NCBI GenBank assembly: GCA_028023455.1
Contig: JAQFVV010006630.1
Span: 188,001-252,000 of the forward strand
Length of the DNA: 64,000 bases
DNA from: Epiperipatus broadwayi
Lineage: Eukaryota; Onychophora; Udeonychophora; Euonychophora; Peripatidae
Direction: 5' to 3'
Position numbers and translations under genes: made by a program. The notes under the pieces are model-generated. The model had not been told where the DNA came from and did not search any database. It saw only the letters and a list, made by a program, of their open reading frames with translations. Positions 33,539 to 44,635 of the stretch are shown here, piece by piece. Each line of letters starts with the position of its first letter. The stretch's first letter is position 1.

Positions 33539-34832
33539 TTTAAAAGAAATCTAACATGATGGATATGTCAACTTGACCGAATTTTAATGGCACTGGATTT
33601 CGAAAATGGAGAATGATTTATAAAATGTAATTAAAAAAAAGAATCAATGTAAATAAAAGAAATGTAATGGGAAGAGGGGATTAAATAATATTAAAATTTT
33701 AAATGCTAAGTACGAAAACAAAAGGAAGTAACGTAAAACAAACTAATTTGTAATCTATAATGACAAACTCCTAGTGTAAGCCTGTCAAACACAGCTGTGC
33801 ATGAAAAAAAATAGAGAAAAGAGAAATGATGATTAATATGTAGCAACTATATCAACCATTAGTATAATGAAACCTGTCTCATAAGATGCCATTATGATAG
33901 CCAAAAGAATTTAAATTTTAAGGTACGATCTGTAAGTCTGCAAAGGCAGCCAGAAATAATAAATAAATAGAAAAAAGGAAATAGGATGGAACAATAACTA
34001 TCCAAGCTTATTAAATGAATTAATACATAATAAAATAAAATAAATAATAGTATTAAAGTTAAGTGTTAAGTGTCAGGGATGTATGGTTGAGGTTCTGGAT
34101 GGAGGCATTGGTGTGTGTGTATATGAATTATGTATGGATCGCATCTGAGCTTGGTTAAGCCGTCTCTGCATATGATGTAAATATGCAGGTGAGTATCTGC
34201 ATTAAGGTTTAAATAATGTACCATCAGTAAGAATCCTGGGCTCATTATCTGTGTGGGACAGAAGCTCCCAGTTTAATACAAACTCAATATGAATGAGTAC
34301 GTCAAGAATTTAAAGAATTAAGTATTTGTTTTTTATTAATAATGTAGCATCAGTAAGAATCCTGGGCTCATCTGTGTGGGACAGAAGCTCCCAATTTATT
34401 ACAAACTCAATATAAATGAGTACATCCAGAAGTTAAAGAATTAAGAATTTGTTTTATTAATAATGTAGCATCAGTAAGAATCTTGGGCGCATTATCTTTG
34501 AGGTATAAAAAATTTTCCCACTTTATTAAGAATCATGCTGAGAATAGAAAAATATAAAGAATGAAGACTTTCATGTTTTATTACATTGAATAAACAATAG
34601 AAATGGCATGCCAGTCACAGAGTTCAAAGCCTATATGAATGTCGGTATATGTTAAAGTCTTCCGTACAGATTAAAGTGGTTTGATTAGCACAGATCGATT
34701 GAATTGAATATGTATAGCTTTTGCCTAGTTGTCTCTCCATGTCTATCTGACCAAAGAAGATAAGTATTAAGAATTAAAATGGCCTTCACATGAAAGTTCA
34801 TTATATTTTAATTCTTAAAAATTAGGGAGCGG
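33539..34832 (+). other. Element D noncoding region between gag and 3' LTR
   Basis: No pol sequence or other frame. It contains the tandem repeat at 34212-34503 and ends in the purine-rich attagggagcgg (34821-34832), the probable polypurine tract priming plus-strand DNA synthesis. Confidence 0.6.
34212..34503. repeat. Tandem repeat, about 2.4 copies of a 121-126-bp unit
   Basis: Units start at 34212, 34338 and 34459 with aataatgta[c/g]catcagtaag and share cctgggctcat and gtgtgggacagaagctccca. The third is partial. It lies in the noncoding part of element D; a packaging or dimerisation role is possible but only a guess. Confidence 0.9.
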
Positions 34833-36603
34833 TGTAATGTGATGATCACACATGCTGTGATCACACATGTGTACATTTAATATATAGCATAATATTAAAT
34901 GTGAGTTTTATGTAAACTAAGTTATAGAAATTGGATAATAAAGTTAGAAAAATAAAATAAATTTATTTTAAATTAGTTTTAATTAAAAAATCAAAATGGT
35001 AGTTGAGGAATGCAAGTAATTAAAAAATCAATAATGTTAATTAAAAAAAAGTGAAGGAAGGTAAGCAACCAAGATCCTTATCTTCCACCTTCCAATGTCA
35101 ACTTTTTTTAAAATGTTAAAAAATAGTAAAGTTAAGGTAATCGTAAAATAGGATCATCGAAGTTGATGATTAAATCTTAAAGGGAAAAGTAAATAAAAAG
35201 GGGTTAATGATTGTAGAATTAGCAATTAATTTCAGTCACAATTATAAATAAGAATAAATAGATTTACAAAAAAGATAATGATCACCTCTTCATAATACAT
35301 ATGTGAATGCATGAAATATATGTATGGCTATGTGAAGGAAATAAAGAGTGTGTAAATAAGAAAATTACTTTATTAAAAAGAAATGGAAGTAAATAAAATA
35401 AATAAATAAAAAAACAAGAAGAAAATTTTATGTATTTTATGAAAGTAAAATAAAGGTGTGAAATGTAATTAATGACATTCCAAAAACAATCAAGAAGATA
35501 AGAAAAGAATTCTGGGACAATTAAGTAACAAGTTGAAAAAAAGAAGGAGCCATGTTGAGTTCTTCTTGAGTCTGCTGAGCTGAAAGACAAAGTAGTTCGA
35601 GAGCTGTGAATAAAAATGTACCAAGAAGTTGAAACATCGAGAATGCAGGACTAAGGGGCCACAAACAGATGCTAGTTGATCCACACTTGCCTTGGGTGTA
35701 AAGTCATCTTCCCAATAAAGTAATAGTAGTGATAGCGCCTGCCTGATGGTTCACCTCCCTGTCATTGAAGCTGCAAGAATACGGCTTAAGTAAGCTGCAA
35801 GAAAGAATCCAGACAGATCCCAAAAATTTCCATCTCTACAAAAGGAGTGGAGTAATCCACATGATGGGGAATAATTCCCTCATCAACATCCAGAAAACCT
35901 AGGTAATTAACTTTAATATAACATGCATGCACACACTTTCGTAAATGGCCACTTAAATTAAAAAAATGCAATTGCAAATGTGAATCTGAATGAACCAAAT
36001 AATTAGTAGTTTTGTGCATTAAAGAATACATAATAAAGGACTATAAGCTATAAAATATCTACAGATAAATGTTTAATATCAAAGAATTATCATTTTAGGT
36101 GAAGGGTTAATTAAATTAAATATAATTTGTTATTTTAATGATTGCTTGTTTTATGTCGAAATATTATATTTTAATGTTTGTGAATGTATTATATTAAACA
36201 GTATTTATTTATGAATAACTCATGTCTCGTCTTTTCTTCTTCACCATACTAATTATAATGATATACTCCCAGGGTTTATAAAATACTAAGTAGACATTTA
36301 TTCTCATAAAAGTACACGTGTCGATATAGTACAGTAATATTAAATCTCGCAAAAATTATAAATATTTCAAGCACTGGATTATTTTAAATAAATACTTCTT
36401 ATGAATGAATATCCAGCAGCCAAAGAAGCATCTGATCTGGAAAGATAATGCTGAAATATTCCATTGGTAATCTCAGTATTCGATCAGGAATATAGACTTA
36501 AAAATGAGTCTATATTGGCTTCTTTGCTTGACGTGACAGATGTGTTGATCATACAGTGTAAATTACAACATTTACAGTCGGTTGAAAAGGTAATTCTGTT
36601 ACA
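34833..36603 (+). mobile_element. 3' LTR of element D (1771 bp)
   Basis: It starts TGTAATGTGATG after a purine tract and ends TTCTGTTACA, with TG/CA ends and a short TGTAA/TTACA inverted match. Near its tip, tgatcacacatg is duplicated (34843 and 34858), giving overlapping TGATCA palindromes. It holds TAAATAAAAAGGGG (about 35190-35203, TATA-like), AATAAA (about 35715) and a donor-like CCTAGGTAATT (about 35897). The tip differs from the TGAAAC hairpin type of the other LTRs. No second copy is available to prove its start, so that boundary is inferred. Confidence 0.65.
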
Positions 36604-38312
36604 ATATATATGTGAAATTACATATATATGCATGAGAATCTATATTTACTTTTCACCACTGATTTAATTATGAATAAAACATGGTTTTGAATACATATAG
36701 CATAAACAATAACATAATCAAAATTAATAAGGTTTGGCATAGATGTAATTGAAAGAAGTGTAAGATTTAAAATAAGATAAGATTTCATGTATGTGAAATC
36801 TGGAATTTGGCTTTATTTTATAATGAAACTTATGCGACATTAGCTGATATTTGATTGATTCAGTTTCAACAATTTTAAGTTTACAAGATTAGTGGCAGCA
36901 ATTATTATCATTAACTTAAGATATACAAAATAACTTAGAAAATTTAATAATTATTTTAAAACAGATAATTTTGTATTATGCGTGACTACAGTTATATTAA
37001 AACATTTAAAATATAGATTTTAGGAAGTTAAAAGTAAATTAATTTTAATTATTCAAATTAGGATGAATACGTAACTAAATCAATCGTAAATAAATTCAGC
37101 AAGTAAACCAATAAATAAAGAAACCATATGAACAAATGAAAGGTGTTATTTGTGCAAATAATAACTCAGATAAAATCATAAAGCAGTTAAATCAGTATTT
37201 ATCAAATATTAAATTATCAAACCAGTTATCAAATATTAAATCAGTTTTTAAATCAAATCAGTTTAAATATGAAATCAGGCAAGATTTTAAGATTGAAACA
37301 AAATAAAATTACATTTAAAGTAAGTTTAGTTTACATTATTATTATGGCCATTGATTTAGATTAAGCTAGCATTTTAGAGTTGAGTTTAGTTGAAAGCTAT
37401 AGAATTGAAGGAGTATTTACCATTTTCTTCTCTATTCTATGCTAGCAATAGGTGACCACTGTTACTGCATCTCCTCCTGCATCAGGTAGCTTTTCATTGA
37501 GGGTCAGAAGGCAAGGGTTTAGCCTTCTAGCCCAATATGATCATCATCACTTTTTTTTGTAAGTACTTTGTTAAAATCATAAAGAGTAGAATCTTTCAAA
37601 GATAGCTGCAGCAGCTTATATACCAGAACATACTCCCTTTTCTTCATTATATTATTTTTAGATTCCTTTTCTTAGGTTACCCACTGTTTCAAAATTCAGT
37701 AGAATCCCACTGTGATTATTTTTCTCTTAGATCAATTTAAGCTCTGTGACAAGTGGTAATTTATTCAATTTTCCCAATTTAAATCTAATTTTAACTTTAA
37801 TTAAAACTGGGTCAATTTTCAGAGAGCAGGATTAGCTTTTCTGGCATCATTATTACTAGAAAAACAAATCTAAAATTATGGAAAAACATTTTGTTATATA
37901 TGTAACTTGACCATTTAATTTAGCGATATATGCAGAATTATATAATTTTAAATATTATTAATTTAATAACTTTTTTAAAATAAAGAAATTTTAATGTTTT
38001 AAATTCTGTTAACATTATTCTTCTGGCATATATCTAGTCTTAAGTTACACATACAACTTGCTTTTCATTTAATTATTATTAGAAATATATATGTGTGCAT
38101 TTATAGAGGTTTATGTATATAAATGCAATTTTCTCTCTCTATATAGATACATATGCACACCTACACAATTAACGTATTTAGGTTTAATTTTAGCCAGGTT
38201 TTTATGATAATATTAGCATGATATATGAGAATTTGGTGGCTATTACATATAAAAGAATATTACTATAGAATATAGTAGGTGAAACAGTTGGGTTATAAAA
38301 TCTGACTGTTTC
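36604..38312 (-). mobile_element. 3' LTR of element B, truncated (1709 bp)
   Basis: Aligns with 46500-48238. It keeps the TGAAAC tip hairpin (about 38279-38312), a TATA box TATATAAG (about 37614-37622) and the splice donor (about 37420), but lacks the distal half that should extend to TGTAACGG. The break coincides with the end of D's LTR. Confidence 0.8.
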
Positions 38313-38597
38313 ATATTCTCAAACTCAAAGGAAATTTATGAATTTTCATATTTTGATGCTTTTACTTCGGGTATTAAAATAAATTTTTGTTAAAGAAGCT
38401 CAAAAAAGTAATGAGTTTCCCCTCAATTTCATGCACTCCCAATGAACTCTGCCTATTCTCTTTGTAACCCTATATAGTGAGACCATATACATCCCACCAC
38501 TATATATAATAAACAAACAAGCAAAACTATATTGTACTAACTCTACCAAATTAACTAAATACATTTCTAAATAATTACTCTCTAACATTCCAGATCC

Positions 38598-39800
38598 CTA
38601 AGTAGAATCTGCTGTCTTAACTACTATTTTACATGGCTTCAAGCTTCTTGAGTTATATGTCCCTATGACCTTATTTCTCAATTCTAAGAGGAAAGAATTA
38701 TGGCCTTTCTGTGACCCTATTTTAAATGGGTCATTGTACAAAGGAAAGGACTTGTGGAACTTATTCCGGGCTTTATTACTTGGTTGCATGGTTCTCACCC
38801 ATACCAGGTCACCAATTTTAAATCTTTGTGAAGCTTGGTATCGATTATTCCTGCAGGTGGCTGCTTGCTCTAAGCATTTCCTAGCCCTTTCCTGATCTGC
38901 CTCTGGATTTATAATCTCTTCATCTTCGGGTAAAGGAACTTTAAAAATGTAGGGGCATTTTCTGCCAAAGTGGAGTCTGTTATGCAGAAACCCTGTGGAT
39001 TCATTTACTGTGTTGTTGATGTTTTTCAGAATGTTCTTGGTTTGGTCAACCCAGGCCCTGTGGTTAGATCCTACTAAGGTCATGTATGGTCTGCCAAGCT
39101 CTCTCATCATCCACTCTCATGGGTTCAACTGAGGGTTGCACACTGACATGAGTACATGTTGGATCCCCTGTCTTTTTACCCACTCCTTCCATGCTGAGGA
39201 TGTGAAAGCTGTGCCTTGGTCAGAAATAATCATCTGGGGTTTCCTGACTTTTGGAAATTGTGCCCTGTTTGAAACTCTTATCATTTCCACTGTTTTGACT
39301 GTTCTCACTGTATGCCTGCACATACTTCGAAAACACATCATACATTACCAGCAAATGTTTGCATCTTTTATAGGGTTGTGATGGTCCTTAATGGTCCATA
39401 GCGAGAGTCTGATTGGGCTTAATAGGCATTATCGACTTCAATGGACCCTTATAAGCTTTATTTGAAGGTTTATTTATGGCACAGTTTTTACAGTTTTCTA
39501 ACTCTTTTAGGACATCTTTATATAATCCAGGCCTGAAAAATTGTTTCCTCACCACCTCCTCTGTTTTATGTGGCCCGTAGTGTCCAATAGCCTTGTGCAT
39601 GTCGTTTATGACTTGTTCCCTGAGTTTTGGTGTCAACATAATTTTCCAAGACCCATTATCTTTACCCACCTTTCTGTGCAAGAAACAATTCTTTATTCTA
39701 TACTGGCCCCTCCTATTGCCTCTGCATTCCCTTTGATTTTCTTAATTAACTTCATATATAGTGGAAAGTTGTCCTGCCAAAACTGTAAGTTCTTGACATT
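38598..39800 (-). pseudogene. pol: Element B integrase relic
   Basis: Ty3/gypsy-type integrase in pieces. An N-terminal zinc domain (39681-39388) with HYGPH and CKNCAINK (HHCC) follows DMHKAIG. The core (39341-39117) has IISDQGTAFTSSAWKEW, carrying the second catalytic Asp, then NPQLNP, stop, EWMMREL with the catalytic Glu kept after an in-frame TGA. The C-terminal part (39110-38598) ends FKIGDLVWVRTMQPS and DPFKIGSQKGHNSFLLEL, the GPF/Y-like module. The first catalytic Asp region (about 39385-39345) is unclear. Integrase inserts element DNA into chromosomes in the nucleus. Stops and shifts inactivate it. Confidence 0.88.
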
Positions 39801-40340
39801 ATCTTCTGTTTTTCTATGGGTAATATTCATGAGGATGCCCTTTGCATCTTGGGCATTTGTGGATTTCACTTTTCACAGTGATGGGATTCCGGCTTAATAT
39901 ATCTGCGATTGTATTTTGAGACCCTGGGCAATATTCTATCCAAAAAAGTGAACTTCTGCAAATAGAGGCTCCAACGAATTAGCCTATCATTCATCAGGTA
40001 GCTTTTATGGAAGAACTCTAAGCACTTAAGGTCCATAATGATGGTAACCTTGGATCCTAAAAGAAACTGTTTGAATTTTTCACATGCCCATACTATAGCT
40101 AAGGTTTCCTGTTCTGTCACTGTGTAATTCATTTCTGGACCCTTCAATTTCCTGCTAGCAAAATGTAGGACCCACTGTTGTTCATTTTGAATTTAGAACA
40201 GTACAGCCCCCATGCCCAGATGACAACAATCTGTTTGGACATAGAACATCTTACTAAAATCTGGATGGTTGAGCATGACAGCTTCTAAGAACTTATCCTT
40301 ATTGTGCCTAAACTTTTTTGGCATTTTCCTCATCCCATTT
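39801..40340 (-). pseudogene. pol: Element B RNase H relic
   Basis: The frame 40147-39866 reads MKGPEMNYTVTEQETLAIVW, then ACEKFKQFLLGSKVTIIMDL and RLIRWSLYLQKF, which are the Glu and Asp motifs and the RW.L.LQ.F motif of Ty3/gypsy RNase H. The preceding part (40340-40150) is broken by stops but still reads as connection domain (KFSKMFYVQTDCCHLG...). RNase H removes RNA from the RNA/DNA hybrid. It lies between RT and integrase as expected. Confidence 0.8.
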
Positions 40341-41154
40341 CTACTTACTATACTTTTTTATCAACTCTACTAATCCTGCCATATCTTGGACAAACTTAGG
40401 GTAAAATCTGTGGTAATAATTACACAGACCCAAGAATGACCATATGTTTTTTTTCATGGTTGGAGTGGGAAAGTCTTGAATAGCCCTCATTTTGTCTGGG
40501 TGCATTTTTACACTTTCACTGTTTATTATGTGGCTCAGGAAGGCTATTTCTGTCTGTATAAACTTGCTTTTCTGGAGATTGATGGTGATGTTTTTCCTAA
40601 CACATTCTCCAAAGAATTCCCTGAGGTTTTTCATGTGTTCATTAAAAGATGGAGATGCTATAATGACATCATCCATATAACAAATAACATTCTGTTTAAT
40701 ATTGTCAGGCAAGGCTTGATCCAGACACCTCATTAGGGCAGCAGCACTATTAACAAGGCTGAATGAGACTCACTGGAAGACATGTGTTTGACCTTTGTAT
40801 CTAAACGCTGTTTATTTTCTGTCTCTATGGTCAGGCATCATCTGCCAGAAGCTGGAGGTAAGGCATAGAAAACACCATCATGCCTACTAATTTCAAGATT
40901 TCCCATAGGTTGGGTGGGATGTCTCTCTCTGGTATAGTCGACTGGTTATGTTTTCTAGCATCCAAGCAAATTCGGACTGACCAATCTCATTTTTTGACAA
41001 TCACCAGCAGGTTATTCAAGGCTGCCTTAGCAATAATACCCCACTCTGTCATTTTCTGGATTTGTTTATCTACATCATTCTGGTATTTGAAAGGGATCAG
41101 GTAGGTTTTTGCCTGAAAGTAGATTTCCTGCTTATGGCAGATACGGTGGGCATC
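40341..41154 (-). pseudogene. pol: Element B reverse transcriptase relic
   Basis: From about 41100 the minus strand shows, with stops, IPFKYQNDVDKQIQKMTEWG, VRICLDARKHNQ and IPPNLWEILKL, the fingers and palm motifs. Then comes NSAAALMRCLDQALPDNI and the intact catalytic CYMDDVIIASPS (frame 40733-40341), followed by the thumb motif FLSHIINSESVKMHPDKM and FLGLCNYYHRFYPKF. These are standard Ty3/gypsy RT landmarks. The polymerase box is intact, but several stops and at least one shift upstream disable the protein. Confidence 0.9.
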
Positions 41155-41751
41155 CTAGGATAACCCCTGGCATTTTAGAAAATATTTTTTATACTGGGTC
41201 AGTATCCCTTTTAATTCCTCCTTTTCTCCTACTCCACTACATTCTGCCTGGCTTATTTTCTTTTTTATGGGCTGTTCTGACTCTATCTCATTTAGATACA
41301 TGACAATACTAAGTGGTATATCTCCAGTGTATATGGGCCTACTCTCCCTGCCTAGAATGACAATCTCTGTGGTGAAGTTAATAATGCCCTTGTATTGTTT
41401 AAAAAAGTCAGCTCCTATCACTACCACTTGTAATAGCCCTTTCATAACCAGGAAAGTATGTTCCAACTCATTGGACCCCCATGTCACCTCACACCACACT
41501 TGAACATTTTCTGTTGTTGTTTTTCTACCATTGGCTAAATACATTTGCAAGGGCTTGATCAGTAGTTTTTGCCATTGGTATCCTTTCCCTTTTTCAGCAG
41601 TCACCCATTCCTTAGCTATAAAAGAGAGCTGGCTCCCTGTGTCTATTAAGGTTTGCACTTTATTTTGATTTATAGTAATGGTCACCAAGGGGCAGGATCT
41701 GGTGGTAACTAATGTCTCCACCTCCTCTACTACCTCCCTGATTGTTCCCAT
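41155..41751 (-). pseudogene. pol: Element B aspartic protease with start of RT
   Basis: A 198-codon open frame. LIDTGSQLSFI (residues 35-45) is the aspartic protease active site DTG, with the flap region YLANGRKTTTENV and the closing motif VVIGADFFKQYKGIINF. After it the frame enters the RT N-terminus (LKGILTQYKKYFLKCQGLS, usual ...KY...F..PG). In LTR elements this protease processes Gag and Gag-Pol in the particle. The frame ends in a stop directly before the RT fingers. Confidence 0.9.
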
Positions 41752-43640
41752 TGTCTGTTCTTGCCTTTTATCTTTTTTTTATCATGGGTGTTGGGTTTAG
41801 GGATCTATTTACTGGCACCCTCTGTAGTTTAACAGCCTCACCGTATTTCCTGACCTATCCTGACTATTGTTATAGGTCTTTGCCCTTGGTCTCCCTCTAA
41901 AACCATTATTCCCTACTATCATTGCCTGGCACTTGGGCTCAATTCTCCTGATCTTTTCTGGTGGTTCTTTGGGGCATGGTGTTTAATCTATTGATGTGAG
42001 AAACTTTTTTTTCTTTGATTGTTTCAATGCAGGTTCCCAACATCATCTGTTGCAACGGGGCAGGCATATTTTTTGATTAATCTTATGATATGAGCTTCCA
42101 TATATATATATGCCATCAAGGACCTGAGGCAAGCAAATAACTGGGTATAAGTTTCTCTTTTTACTGAGCCATACTGTTCTCTCAGTACAGTTAGATATAT
42201 GGCATGTTGTCTTTCATTACTCCAAAAGGTTCTAATTAGCGCAGTGGTATATTGCTCAAGTGTTTTAGGTTTTTCATCGTAACATTACCACCAAGACAAT
42301 GCATAACCATAGAAGTAGTGCATGGCTAGAGTGATCTGATCTTGAGGGGCTATATTTTGGAACTGATAAAGTTCGTTTAAGCTTTGTAGGTGGCCCTAGG
42401 ATTTTCCCCTATCTTGCCTTTAAATGTTTTGACTGAAATTAATTTGGCCATACATAAAGGTGGATTAGACTCTATGCACCTGGAACTACTTTCTCCATTC
42501 TCTTCCCTTATATTATTGCAATCTATGGAGTCTATGGATTCAGTGCCTTTATTTCCACACTGGATTATGGTTACCTTATTTGTGCTCGACAAAGGGCTTG
42601 CTTCCTTATCAACTCCTTTCATGCTTGTGTCAATCTAACATCTACCTGTACTTTCCTTTTCTTCAATATTTGCTAGTATAGCCATTTCATTTTCCCTACA
42701 TGGCCCTCTTTTCATCCTATCTCTTGCTGCCTTTACTTTATTAATGCTCTGTTCTAAATCTTGTACCCTTCCCAATAACAATCCTTCCTCCTTGCCAGCT
42801 TTAATTTCTCTAGCTTTCACATTTTCCTTTAACTCACATAGTTCATCATGGATCTGCTGATAACAGACATTTAGTTCCTCTATTTCTCCTATTTGGATTT
42901 CTTGCTGTTCTTCAGTTTTATCTATTCTTTCTTCCATATGTTCTATTTGTTTCTGCATTGAAGTGCCTTGTTTTTCTATGTAGCCCTTTTGTTTTTCTAC
43001 GATATCTTTCACAGCGATGATATTCCCTTGGACTTCTCAAATTTTTTTGACATACTTTCTTCATGGGCAGCTAACCTATCTTGGCATTGTTTTTGAGCTT
43101 TACTATATCTGTTTTCACCTTCTAGAGTGAGTTGTTCCATTCATTTCTCATGTTTTCTAGCTTTTGGTTCATTGTTTTTCCTGCTTTCTCAACCATTAAT
43201 TCCATCTTTGCTAATATTTTTTATCCTTTTCCTTTTCTTTTTTATCATCTTCCCTTTCCTGTGCTCTTTTTCTTTCTTTCTTTTCCTTTTTCCTTTCCTT
43301 TTTTTCCTTGTTATTTCTTTCTCTTCCCTTTTTCTTTCTCTTTCTTCCATTTGGCCCATAAAAATCTTGGCCAATCTTTCCATTTTTATATCTATCTCTT
43401 CTTTGGTCTGGTCTCTCACGGGTGCTATATTTTCTACTGATTCCTTTCCTATTGATTCCTCTTTGATACTTTCTAATTCCTTTTACATATTGCTGTCAGT
43501 AAGTTCCATGATCTCCTTCCCTGACCTTAGCATTTTTCCTTTCCTCTCAAGTGGCTTTCTATTCCCACCTCTTTACCATCATCCATTTCTTTCTACTATT
43601 TTTCCTACATCAGTTTCCATCTTTAGCTTTTATCTGAATT
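41752..43640 (-). pseudogene. gag: Element B gag: coiled coil, capsid, basic tail; broken
   Basis: Order on the minus strand: a Lys/Glu/Arg-rich helical region (43419-43189, ERERKREEKEITRKKRKGKR); a heptad coiled coil (43012-42635, MQKQIEHMEERIDKTEEQQ, QDLEQSINKVKAARDRM); a linker and the capsid start (42622-42377, ISVKTFKGKIGENP); then, in other frames, LAMHYFYGYALSW (near 42300), as in the capsid of the related Gags; and an Arg/Asn-rich tail (about 41930-41830, NNGFRGRPRAKTYNNSQDRS). No CCHC motif. The plus-strand frame 43127-43798 is the shadow of the purine-rich coding strand. Confidence 0.75.
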
Positions 43641-44635
43641 TTATATACGGCTGCCTTGCCCTGCTTTCCCCAACAAGTCTACCTAAACATCTTTCTACCA
43701 CCCTATTTTATCATATATCTAGAAGTCCTCACTTAATTACTACTTTTACAATTAACCTTGCTCAGAATTTTATCTCTTTCCTCAATACTAATATATAATC
43801 AAAAAAATTAAAAAAACCATCTAATTTAGAATATAGTTAAAATGCAACTCACCATCCAGCCTGCTTCTGCATACTCCATTCTCCATTCTTGATTTGGCTA
43901 ATTTTATCATCATCATCATCATCATCATTATTATTATTATTATTTATTATATCCTGTGGTTTGATAAATTTTGTACACCAAACACTCGTATATTTATATT
44001 TTGCCTGATTTTTCCTTTTTTGTTTCAACATTGCTCACTTCAGTCTTGACTCACACCCTCATCATTAAAAAAATTTTTGAGAAAATAGTAAAATATTCTC
44101 TTCCTCTGATAACAAATTTATGTGAGGACAATTTTTAGTTTTCCTAAATTACCTCAGGCACCAGCTATCAGCACGTGAGATATACACACAATGCTTTTAA
44201 TATGCCACTTTTATTGATACTCTATATATCCAGCAATACTCTTTTAATATGAATGTTTTTCTTTTCATCTGATTTCAATATAAAACATTACCATTATATA
44301 TAACAGTTTATACAGAATTATATCCATGGCAATATCCCATCTCAGGTATATGTTTATTTTCAAAAGCTCAAGTTTGTGGCAACATACCCAGTAAAAATTT
44401 TTACAAGTGTGGAATGATTAACAAGACCTTATGTATAGGAGTCTAAACCCATGAAAAAAAAGTTTTACATACATATATCAAACATACTTCATTGCTCAGG
44501 GTAAATAGGTGTTTTTCTAAATGAAGCCACTCGAATGGGTGTCCATACTCAGATAAAAAATCTCCCATCTCAGGTTTATAGATTTATTTTCAAAAGCCTC
44601 ATGTTGTGGTGGCAAACCCGGTGAAAAAAATCTAC
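43641..44635 (-). other. Element B leader with repeated blocks and trinucleotide tract
   Basis: Aligns with the element A leader. It contains an (atc)n(att)n tract (43906-43945) and copies of the leader block near 44405-44465, 44521-44566 and 44600-44635; the last abuts the LTR and reads, in element orientation, a T-run then CACCGGGTTTGCCACCAC. No gene. Confidence 0.65.

Larger units (their letters stand above)
31596..36603 (+). mobile_element. LTR retrotransposon D (gag without pol, 3' LTR)
   Basis: Plus-strand element with a gag relic (32051-33538), 1.3 kb of noncoding DNA that includes a tandem repeat, a purine tract and a 3' LTR (34833-36603). No protease, RT or integrase. The 5' LTR is not visible and presumably falls in the gap. 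The 3' end abuts element B's LTR sequence at 36604, so D probably inserted into B's 3' LTR, although the other half of that LTR is not found left of D. Confidence 0.75.

Noticed and set aside
43127-43798. 223-codon plus-strand frame, apparently hydrophobic, and the overlapping 43132-43440
   Set aside because: Shadow of element B's charged gag region on the other strand; composition is explained by the pyrimidine tract.
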